5,280 bases of DNA from Methanotrichaceae archaeon. GTDB lineage: Archaea > Halobacteriota > Methanosarcinia > Methanotrichales > Methanotrichaceae. How positions within the stretch are numbered: position 1 is the first letter of the stretch; every line of letters starts with the position of its first letter. Below the pieces are notes generated by a model. The model did not search any database, was not told where the DNA came from, and saw nothing but the letters and a program-made list of their open reading frames with translations. Below, piece after piece: positions 1-4,527 of this stretch. Location of the stretch: positions 1 to 5,280 of the forward strand of contig DUKF01000255.1 of assembly GCA_013329455.1 (NCBI GenBank). The letters run 5' to 3'. The position numbers were made by a program, and so were the translations under genes.

Positions 1-561
1 CTGTCAGTTTACCTGAGGGAAAAGATCCAGAACGGCGAGGTGGAGTGGAAGCGGGCCCTCAACGACTTAAATGTGACCTTCCACGACCCCTGCCACTCGG
101 GAAGGCACCTGATGCACGTCAACGGGAGGGATTGGGCTTTCGAGGCACCCAGAGATGTTTACAACTCGATACCCGGTCTGAACTACAAGGAGATGACCCG
201 CTCCCGGGAGCTCCAGAGGTGTTGCGGAGCCGGAGGCGGCGTCAAGGCTGGACAGCCCGATCTGGCACTGGGTTGCGCCATGGCGAGGGTCGGAGATGGC
301 CTGGCGGTGGACGCGGACGTGATATCCAGCACCTGCCCCTTCTGCAGACGTAACATCATGGACGGCAGAAACGAGTTGAAGTCGGATGTCAAGGTGGCAG
401 ACCAGGTCGAGCTGATGGCCGCTGCCATGGGCCTCGACGTGACCATCCCGGACAACCCCTACATGGAATACCAGGAGCAGGACGAGATTCTCTGCAAGGG
501 CGAGGTCTGCCAGCTGGAGGAAGTTGCCGAGACAAAAACAGAGGACGTGGATGCCTATTAA
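1..561 (+). CDS. hdrD: Heterodisulfide reductase subunit D-like protein, C-terminal part (5' truncated)
   Basis: The frame is open from base 1 to the TAA at 559-561, so this is the last 186 residues of a longer protein. It carries one complete CCG domain: counting from the first codon in the window, Cys31 (in DPCHSGRH), Cys74-Cys75 (in RCCGAGGG), and Cys112/Cys115 (in TCPFC), i.e. C-X42-CC-X36-CXXC. In the HdrB/HdrD family two such cysteine-rich motifs bind the unusual non-cubane [4Fe-4S] clusters that reduce the CoM-S-S-CoB heterodisulfide; HdrD is about 400 residues with N-terminal ferredoxin-like clusters, which would lie upstream of this window. HdrD works with the membrane cytochrome b HdrE in methanophenazine-dependent methanogens, and hdrE is often next to it, but that side is not visible. 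An internal GTG at 40 is not a plausible start because it would leave only one CCG domain. After the domain comes an acidic tail with a further CX4C pair (Cys165, Cys170). Alternatives are an HdrD paralogue or another CCG-domain (Fe-S) oxidoreductase; the family call is strong, the exact subunit less so. Confidence 0.78.
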   Translation: MSVYLREKIQNGEVEWKRALNDLNVTFHDPCHSGRHLMHVNGRDWAFEAPRDVYNSIPGLNYKEMTRSRELQRCCGAGGGVKAGQPDLALGCAMARVGDGLAVDADVISSTCPFCRRNIMDGRNELKSDVKVADQVELMAAAMGLDVTIPDNPYMEYQEQDEILCKGEVCQLEEVAETKTEDVDAY

Positions 562-576
562 AGCAGGCATCATCTC

Positions 577-614
577 TTTTTATTATTTGCACTAGTTAGA
601 ATTCTTTTTTTTTT
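577..614 (+). terminator. T-rich archaeal terminator after hdrD
   Basis: Two T tracts follow the hdrD stop: TTTTT at 577-581 and ten consecutive T at 605-614 on the plus strand. Euryarchaeal RNA polymerase commonly terminates at U-rich tracts without needing a strong hairpin, and I see no convincing stem before either tract. The position, 16 to 53 bases after the stop, and the convergent minus-strand gene that ends at 724 fit a terminator. Confidence 0.5.
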
Positions 615-691
615 GGTGACGAAAACCACATAGTCAACTTTGATTTTATCGAATACCCAAAAGCTTGCTACGGCACCGCGCAGTTTGAATT

Positions 692-708
692 AAAAATATT
701 TGATAAAA
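692..708 (-). terminator. Candidate T-rich terminator for the AbrB-repeat gene
   Basis: On the minus strand, reading downstream of the stop codon at 724-726, there is a TTTT run (708-705) and a TTTTT run (696-692) in AT-rich DNA. This would be an ordinary euryarchaeal T-tract terminator, facing the hdrD terminator at 577-614. No hairpin was found. The rest of 562-723 shows no gene or RNA I can recognise. Confidence 0.35.
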
Positions 709-723
709 GATTTCTGGACCTTT

Positions 724-1341
724 TTAGTCCAGCACCTGTTCCATCTTAACTGTTACAACGCTTCCGAGCGCGATGGGCACGGATTCTCTGATGTCATCAG
801 GGATGGTGATGCGCCCTTCCTCGTCCACCTGGCTGGAAAAATCGAACTTTTCTACGTACTCTTCTATCCTCTCTATCGGCTTGTTTTCCGAGTCCAGCAC
901 ATGTCTGAGCCTGATAGAAACCACGTTACCAGAGCTGATCCCAGCAGAGCTTCTGATAAGTTCTGGGATGGTTATCCGCCCTTCTGCATCTACTTTGTCG
1001 AGGAACTGGTATTTATAAACAGCTTGCTTCTTCTCTTCCCTCAATACGTGTTCTACGCTGGCAGATATTGTGAACCCCGAAGAAACGCCGGAAGATTTCC
1101 TTATCATCTCGGGAATTCTGACAAAGGCCTCTTCGTCGACCTGATCTGTAAATTCAAAATTTTCCGGCATTTTTGGGTGCATTTCGACGGGCATCTTCTC
1201 TTTGTCCATAATGGGCTTCATCTTAATGGTGACTATGCTGTCTGTAAAAGCTCCGGAAGCCTTCTGTACATCACCCGGTATTCTGATCCGGCCTTCCCCG
1301 TCGACTTCAGCCTCAAATTCAAACTTCTCTGCTTCGCTCAT
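724..1341 (-). CDS. Protein of four tandem AbrB/MazE/SpoVT-like swapped-hairpin repeats
   Basis: This 205-residue protein consists of four copies of a ~42-residue unit with the AbrB-superfamily signature, an acidic VDxEGRIxIP stretch, then an xIR helix, then a G-x-VVxI strand. Copies start near Phe7, Phe62, Tyr111 and Phe166; the core motifs are VDGEGRIRIP (13-22), VDEEAFVRIP (68-77), VDAEGRITIP (117-126) and VDEEGRITIP (172-181). Copy 2 has lost the GRI core. AbrB-like domains normally dimerise by interleaving two hairpins, so four copies could form two barrels within one chain (inference). The protein is acidic: 41 Asp/Glu against 27 Lys/Arg, which is unusual for a plain DNA-binding AbrB domain and leaves a protein-binding role open. 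No toxin partner gene lies next to it. The start ATG (1339-1341) has no ribosome binding site, but a TATA-like box lies about 29 bases upstream, so the mRNA is probably leaderless. Sampled lines are about 45-48% G+C against about 62% in the HD gene. Function unknown; fold assignment fairly sure. Confidence 0.85.
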   Translation of the reverse strand: MSEAEKFEFEAEVDGEGRIRIPGDVQKASGAFTDSIVTIKMKPIMDKEKMPVEMHPKMPENFEFTDQVDEEAFVRIPEMIRKSSGVSSGFTISASVEHVLREEKKQAVYKYQFLDKVDAEGRITIPELIRSSAGISSGNVVSIRLRHVLDSENKPIERIEEYVEKFDFSSQVDEEGRITIPDDIRESVPIALGSVVTVKMEQVLD

Positions 1342-1365
1342 AATTATACTTAAATGGCTGATGTG

Positions 1366-1374
1366 TATTTAAAA
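1366..1374 (-). promoter_or_regulatory. TATA box for the AbrB-repeat gene, probably leaderless transcript
   Basis: On the minus strand this reads TTTTAAATA, with its centre about 29 bases before the A of the start codon at 1341. Archaeal transcription usually begins about 25 bases downstream of the TATA centre, which puts the transcript start within a few bases of the ATG. No Shine-Dalgarno-like sequence lies between, which agrees with leaderless translation. Confidence 0.55.
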
Positions 1375-1383
1375 TTTGCATTT

Positions 1384-1396
1384 CACAGAATCTGTG
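1384..1396. repeat. 13-bp perfect palindrome upstream of the TATA box (possible operator)
   Basis: CACAGA-A-TCTGTG is an inverted repeat with six-base arms around a single central base. It lies about 10 bp upstream of the TATA box of the AbrB-repeat gene, next to where the BRE element and transcription factor B would bind. The one-base spacer is too short for an RNA hairpin loop, so if functional it would be a protein-binding DNA site, perhaps for a dimeric regulator. A palindrome of this size can also arise by chance. Confidence 0.3.
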
Positions 1397-1483
1397 CGGC
1401 ATCTCCAAACTACAAGTTCCCAATCGAGCTTGCGAAGTCGAACCAGATCGGAGATCTTGGATTGTATAACTTTGTCGAAGCTT

Positions 1484-1525
1484 AGCCGATCGCGACGGCT
1501 GTGATCTTTGAGGCGGTGAGATCAC
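1484..1525 (-). terminator. Two back-to-back hairpins at the 3' end of the secreted-protein gene
   Basis: Two perfect inverted repeats abut. The first has arms GTGATCT (1501-1507) and AGATCAC (1519-1525) around an 11-base loop; the second has arms AGCCG (1484-1488) and CGGCT (1496-1500) around a 7-base loop. On the minus strand the first stem contains the stop codon (1522-1524) of the upstream gene, so the transcript would end in two consecutive stem-loops. No T tract follows directly, so it is not a textbook terminator; it may protect the 3' end of the mRNA or be a DNA site. Between here and the palindrome at 1384-1396 I see no gene or RNA. Confidence 0.4.
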
Positions 1526-2124
1526 ATAACGGGTCTAGCGTAGATCGTGTCCCTGGTGTAGCTTATGACCTGGATCTCTCTTTTCTTCGTCGCTTCCTCG
1601 ACCGCAGGCGCCATCGTCTCCTCCTCGAAGTCTGAAAGTTTTCCAGAGACGATGGGAACGAAGGAGAAGGGCTCGGCAAGGGCTGGCTCGTAGAGGGACG
1701 TGTTCGGGCTCGTCAACGAGGCCGAGAACTTGCCCTTCCAGCCGGACCCGGTCTCATCCGAGCAGACGAAGGTCCCCGCTAGATCGCCCGAATCATTGGA
1801 CATGCCGGCAATCCTCGCGATCGTTAGGGGATGCTGTATCAAAAGTACCTCCATATCGAGGCTGCCCTCTTCAAAATGGCCCGTCACCATCCCGTTCCAG
1901 GGATCGGGGGTCTCGCCGGTGCAGGCTCCAGAGAGGGCCGACCCCGCCTGAAAGAGGGCCACCGTGAACTCCTCTAGGGGTAGGGGATCGCCGGAAATCT
2001 GATCTTGCTCGCATCGGAATGTCCAAAGTCCCGTCAGGTCTGGATCGGCTTCGGCGATGCTGATGCTGGTGATCAATATCAAAGATGCCAGAACTGCATG
2101 GATCAAGAGAGAATTTCTGATCAT
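1522..2124 (-). CDS. Secreted or membrane-anchored beta-rich protein of unknown function
   Basis: The 200-residue product begins with a clear signal sequence: short basic start (MIRNS), hydrophobic core about residues 6-24, and a likely cut after AEA (residue 26) before DPDLTG. The mature part opens with DLTGLWTFRC (29-38) and contains alternating glycine, aromatic and hydrophobic residues with three cysteines (38, 68, 121), suggesting a small beta-barrel or sandwich. The GxW opening recalls lipocalin/calycin-like beta-barrels, but that is only a resemblance. The C-terminal part (about 165-200) is charged, with a Glu/Lys-rich helix-like stretch (167-183) and a final strand-like VISYTRDTIYARPVM. 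There is no C-terminal membrane segment. The start ATG is preceded by a TATA-like box 24-35 bases upstream and no clear Shine-Dalgarno site, suggesting a very short leader. It is divergent from the HD phosphohydrolase gene and in the same direction as the AbrB-repeat gene 180 bp downstream, which has its own promoter. I do not recognise the family. Confidence 0.8.
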   Translation of the reverse strand: MIRNSLLIHAVLASLILITSISIAEADPDLTGLWTFRCEQDQISGDPLPLEEFTVALFQAGSALSGACTGETPDPWNGMVTGHFEEGSLDMEVLLIQHPLTIARIAGMSNDSGDLAGTFVCSDETGSGWKGKFSASLTSPNTSLYEPALAEPFSFVPIVSGKLSDFEEETMAPAVEEATKKREIQVISYTRDTIYARPVM

Positions 2125-2147
2125 TTGTCTTCACATGTTGGACCCGG

Positions 2148-2159
2148 ATTTATTAAAAA
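2148..2159. promoter_or_regulatory. Shared AT-rich box: divergent TATA elements for the secreted-protein and HD genes
   Basis: In the 93-bp divergent gap only one AT-rich block is a good TATA candidate. On the minus strand it reads TTTTTAATAAAT, about 29 bases (centre) before the ATG at 2124, giving a nearly leaderless transcript. On the plus strand TTTATTAAA (2149-2157) would give a start near 2180 and a leader of about 38 bases carrying a Shine-Dalgarno site for the HD gene. The two pre-initiation complexes could not bind together if both use this block. Confidence 0.45.
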
Positions 2160-2208
2160 CTATCCTGGGCAACGGAAAGGGTAAATTGAGAAAGGCGAAA
2201 CTGGAATA

Positions 2209-2213
2209 GAGGT
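2209..2213 (+). promoter_or_regulatory. Ribosome binding site of the HD phosphohydrolase gene
   Basis: GAGGT lies four bases before the ATG at 2218. It matches the archaeal anti-Shine-Dalgarno core, although the spacing is short. It supports ATG 2218, as does the family-typical N-terminus (IRDPIHGYV) that follows directly. Confidence 0.55.
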
Positions 2214-2217
2214 TCGC

Positions 2218-3411
2218 ATGACCACGATAAGGGATCCGATCCACGGATACGTCAAGCTCGACGAGATGGCCTTGGATTTTGCCGACACCCAAGAGATGCA
2301 GAGGCTGAGGTGGATAAAGCAGCTGGGCCTTGCCAACCTCGTCTACCCCGGCGCCAACCACTCCAGGTTTGAGCACAGCCTTGGAGCATACCACCTCTCC
2401 GGCCTTCTGGCCCACCATCTCGAGCTGGATGTGGACGATATGGCGGAGATTCAGGCCGCAGCTCTCCTCCACGATGTCGGCCACGGACCCTTCTCTCACG
2501 TCACCGAAAAGGTCCTCTCGACCTATCTTCGAGAGGAGCACGAGAACGTCGCCAACCGGCTGAAGAAAGGCGAGCTTGGGGACGTATTGGACGATCACGG
2601 GCTCGAACCCCACAGAATTCAAAGGCTGATCAAAGGAGAGACCCACCTCGGCCAAATTGTGAGCGGCGAGGTCGACGTCGACAGAATGGACTACTTGACC
2701 CGTGACGCCCACTACACCGGCGTCGCTTACGGCGTTATAGATTATCAGAGGCTGATGGAGACGATGGCCATAAGGGATGGCCAGCTCGCCGTCGAGGAGG
2801 GGGGGATCCACGCCGCTGAGTCCCTTCTCGTATCGAGGCTTCTCATGTATCCGACGGTCTACTTCCACCACGTCTCGAGGATCGCCCAGAAGATGCTGGG
2901 GGTTGGGGTTCGGGTCATGATCGAAGAGGGGGCAGATCCCCGAAAGATCAGGGATATGGACGACCTCGAGCTGACAGTTGCCATGATCTCAGCAGGCGGC
3001 TATCCGGGGGAGATCATCGGCCGGATCAGGTCGAGACGTCTTTTCAAGCGGGCGATCTACGTCGGCCGGGACAGTCTTGAGTCGCCAGCGAGCATCGACC
3101 GGGGACGTGAAGATAGAATCGGTGAGGAGATCGCAGAGCTTGCTGGAATCGACCCCCTCGATGTCCTCGTAGATAAGCCGGGTCTACCCAGTATCGCAGA
3201 GGGGAACGTGGCCATAATCATGCAGGACGGCGAGAAAAAGCCCCTACGAGAGGTCTCACCCCTCGTCACCATCATGGAGAGCGCCCATCTTGCAGCCTGG
3301 AGGCTCGGGGTCTACACCACCGAGGAGAACCGGGAACGGGTAAAAAAAGCCGCTATGAGGCATCTTAACATAAGACGTAACCCCATCCAGCACACCTTTG
3401 AGGACATCTGA
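2218..3411 (+). CDS. HD-domain phosphohydrolase (COG1078, SAMHD1/YwfO-like, putative dNTP hydrolase)
   Basis: This 397-residue protein has the full set of HD-superfamily metal ligands. The N-terminus IRDPIHGYVKLD (4-15) is the family hallmark. The first motif HSRFEHSLG (48-56) supplies Arg50 and metal ligand His53; the HD pair is His85-Asp86 in LLHDVGHGPFSH (83-94), and the last ligand is Asp155 in EVDVDRMDYLTRD (151-163). In SAMHD1 the equivalent residues (His167, His206/Asp207, Asp311) bind the metals that hydrolyse dNTPs to deoxynucleoside and triphosphate. Bacterial YwfO-type relatives are also nucleotide phosphohydrolases, so a cytoplasmic nucleotide-pool role is likely; the exact substrate cannot be read from the sequence. 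The rest (about 200-397) is the helical C-terminal region usual for the family, and the length is near normal for COG1078. No N-terminal SAM domain is present. It is the first gene of a plus-strand run, 80 bp before the DUF61 gene. A function in antiviral dNTP depletion is possible but nothing here specifically supports it. Confidence 0.9.
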   Translation: MTTIRDPIHGYVKLDEMALDFADTQEMQRLRWIKQLGLANLVYPGANHSRFEHSLGAYHLSGLLAHHLELDVDDMAEIQAAALLHDVGHGPFSHVTEKVLSTYLREEHENVANRLKKGELGDVLDDHGLEPHRIQRLIKGETHLGQIVSGEVDVDRMDYLTRDAHYTGVAYGVIDYQRLMETMAIRDGQLAVEEGGIHAAESLLVSRLLMYPTVYFHHVSRIAQKMLGVGVRVMIEEGADPRKIRDMDDLELTVAMISAGGYPGEIIGRIRSRRLFKRAIYVGRDSLESPASIDRGREDRIGEEIAELAGIDPLDVLVDKPGLPSIAEGNVAIIMQDGEKKPLREVSPLVTIMESAHLAAWRLGVYTTEENRERVKKAAMRHLNIRRNPIQHTFEDI

Positions 3412-3460
3412 CTTTCGAGGGGGAATTATCGGATTTGCGGCCAGAGGGTCACGGATAACC

Positions 3461-3466
3461 TTTAAG
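3461..3466 (+). promoter_or_regulatory. Candidate TATA box for the DUF61 gene
   Basis: TTTAAG lies 26-31 bases before the ATG at 3492 in an otherwise GC-rich 80-bp gap. It would place the transcript start within about five bases of the ATG, and the purine run AGAAAGAAGGG touching the ATG is too close to be a good ribosome binding site. A leaderless transcript is therefore plausible; read-through from the HD gene is an alternative. Confidence 0.35.
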
Positions 3467-3491
3467 TCGGTCCAAGGCTGAGAAAGAAGGG

Positions 3492-3905
3492 ATGGTCGCC
3501 GTTGACAACAAGCTGATAGTCAAGACGGTTCAGTCGATGAACCAGCACCTCCCTGGAAGGAGGAAGAAGCTCACCGAGCTTCTCAAGGATGAGAAACCGG
3601 GGATCAGGGGCAAGGACAACACCTTTTACATCATGGACAAAAAGGAGCTGGACCTGATCTCCGAATCCGTCCCCCGGTATCTCTGGGACCGGCTCAGGCT
3701 TCCGATTTTGATAGAGATGGCTCCCCAGTACGGTAGCGGCTCAGCTCGGGTCCAGGGGGAGGCCGAATGCGAGCTGGTGAGAAAGCTTCTCAAGATCGAC
3801 CGGGGAGATCGAAAGATGGTGATCATCTACATGCCGGAGATAAGAGAAGTGAGACGAAGCCTTCCCACCACCAGCCAGTACGCCTTCATTACGTCCCTCC
3901 GATGA
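3492..3905 (+). CDS. DUF61 / UPF0216 family archaeal protein
   Basis: The 137-residue product matches the archaeal UPF0216 (DUF61) family as I know it: an N-terminal helix followed by MNQHLPGRRKKLTELL (16-31), a middle DKKELDLISESVPRYLWDRL stretch (begins at 49), the LRLPILIEM segment (68-76), then a glycine-rich turn (YGSGSARVQG) and the EAECELVRKLL helix (90-100). Family members are about 130-150 residues, so it is full length. The biochemical function of the family is unknown; it is widespread in euryarchaea and cytoplasmic, with no signal peptide or membrane segment. The start ATG is preferred because the leader has a TATA-like box at the right distance and the N-terminal helix leads directly into the conserved motif. 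It follows the HD gene by 80 bp and precedes the helical-repeat gene by 58 bp, each gap containing its own possible promoter. Confidence 0.85.
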   Translation: MVAVDNKLIVKTVQSMNQHLPGRRKKLTELLKDEKPGIRGKDNTFYIMDKKELDLISESVPRYLWDRLRLPILIEMAPQYGSGSARVQGEAECELVRKLLKIDRGDRKMVIIYMPEIREVRRSLPTTSQYAFITSLR

Positions 3906-3916
3906 CATTGCTGTGA

Positions 3917-3925
3917 TTTTTTATA
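3917..3925 (+). promoter_or_regulatory. Candidate TATA box for the helical-repeat/thiD pair
   Basis: TTTTTTATA lies in the AT-rich 58-bp gap after the DUF61 stop. Its centre would give a transcript start around 3948, just before the ribosome binding site at 3950-3955. The T6 run inside it could also help terminate transcripts from DUF61. Confidence 0.45.
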
Positions 3926-3949
3926 GGATGCCGACTGATTATAGGCTTT

Positions 3950-3955
3950 GAGGTG
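3950..3955 (+). promoter_or_regulatory. Ribosome binding site that selects ATG 3964
   Basis: GAGGTG is a strong archaeal Shine-Dalgarno sequence. It lies eight bases before ATG 3964 but only two bases before the upstream in-frame TTG at 3958, so it favours the ATG as the true start of the repeat protein. Confidence 0.7.
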
Positions 3956-3963
3956 TTTTGATC

Positions 3964-4524
3964 ATGGCAGAAAAAGTTCTGACAGAGGCGGTCAGGCTCT
4001 TCGAGCAGAAGATGGCTCAGGGCCAGTACAAAGAGGCTTTGAAGATTAAGGAGGACCGTTCCCTCCCTCTTGATATGCTCCAGGACGCTGTTACAAAAGA
4101 GTACATGAGGGTCGTAGGTCTCGGCGAGTACTCTCTGGCGGCAGAGCTTGGAAAGCAGTATGGCCTTCCAGAAAAGCTTGTCAAGGACGCGGCCGCCAGG
4201 TCGTTTCAAAGGAAGGTCGACGGCGAGCACTACAAGGCTGCGGCAGAGTACGCAAAGGTGTTCGGTCTTCCCCAAGAAATGATCAGGGAGGCTGCAGTCC
4301 AAGCCTTCAAGAAGAGCATGGACTTCGGCCTCGCAAAGAACGCCGCAGAGATCGCGGTCCAGTTCGAACTTCCCAACGAGATGAAAATCGAGGCTGCACA
4401 GAAGGCTTATTCGATGCACATGGACTCCGGCCTCTACAACAATGCCCTGAAGATAGCCCGAAAGTACGAGCTATCTGAGGAGCTCATCCGGGAGGCAGAG
4501 ACGAAGGCTAAAGGTCGCGGGTGA
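3964..4524 (+). CDS. Alpha-helical protein of exact 34-residue repeats (TPR-like solenoid)
   Basis: The 186-residue product is built from a 34-residue unit without any insertion or deletion. Numbered from Met1 at 3964, a Leu-Pro pair recurs at 34, 68, 102 and 136, with Leu-Ser at 170; an invariant Ala at 25, 59, 93, 127 and 161; an aromatic residue at 13, 47, 81, 115 and 149; and Gly at 20, 54, 122 and 156. Each unit reads roughly as aromatic, then GxYxxA, then aromatic-x-LP, then a helix ending in AA. The length and the GxYxxA stretch recall tetratricopeptide repeats, but the spacing from Gly to Pro differs from classical TPR, so I call it TPR-like. Such solenoids usually bind other proteins; no catalytic residues, signal peptide or membrane segment are visible, so it is probably a cytoplasmic scaffold. 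The start at ATG 3964 is chosen over TTG 3958 because of the GAGGTG site eight bases upstream. It ends three bases before thiD, and its stop is part of the thiD ribosome binding site, so co-expression with thiD is likely. The function is unknown and a thiamine role is only guilt by association. Confidence 0.88.
   Translation: MAEKVLTEAVRLFEQKMAQGQYKEALKIKEDRSLPLDMLQDAVTKEYMRVVGLGEYSLAAELGKQYGLPEKLVKDAAARSFQRKVDGEHYKAAAEYAKVFGLPQEMIREAAVQAFKKSMDFGLAKNAAEIAVQFELPNEMKIEAAQKAYSMHMDSGLYNNALKIARKYELSEELIREAETKAKGRG
4519..4524 (+). promoter_or_regulatory. thiD ribosome binding site overlapping the upstream stop codon
   Basis: GGGTGA contains the archaeal consensus GGTGA and includes the TGA stop of the repeat protein at 4522-4524; thiD starts three bases later at ATG 4528. 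A ribosome terminating here would sit on the thiD start, which points to translational coupling. Confidence 0.6.
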
Positions 4525-4527
4525 TTC

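Noticed and set aside
40..42. GTG as the true start of a short one-domain CCG protein
   Set aside because: The frame is open to the window edge and the codons upstream are protein-like; HdrB/HdrD-type proteins have two CCG domains.
700..1353. Long open frame on the plus strand across the AbrB-repeat gene
   Set aside because: It is the shadow of a clearly repetitive real gene on the minus strand; its translation has no domain-like pattern.
1425..1465. TTCGA on the minus strand resembling a tRNA T-loop
   Set aside because: The flanking bases do not form a T stem and no acceptor or anticodon arms could be found.
1319..1525. 68-codon minus-strand frame across the 1342-1521 gap
   Set aside because: It overlaps the AbrB-repeat start in another frame, lacks a ribosome binding site and has a low-complexity, non-protein-like sequence.
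2131..2871. 246-codon open frame on the minus strand inside the HD gene
   Set aside because: The plus-strand frame has all HD metal-binding motifs; the antisense frame shows no recognisable family and would overlap the divergent promoter.
2218..3411. HD phosphohydrolase as the core of a defence system
   Set aside because: SAMHD1-like dNTPases can act in defence, but the neighbours are housekeeping or unknown and no nuclease, sensor, transposon or phage gene is present.
3958..3963. In-frame TTG as the start of the repeat protein
   Set aside because: The GAGGTG site would be only two bases away; ATG 3964 has eight-base spacing and is a stronger start codon.
4525..4527. TPP riboswitch controlling thiD
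   Set aside because: Only three bases separate thiD from the upstream gene, and no THI-box-like sequence is visible before the upstream gene either.
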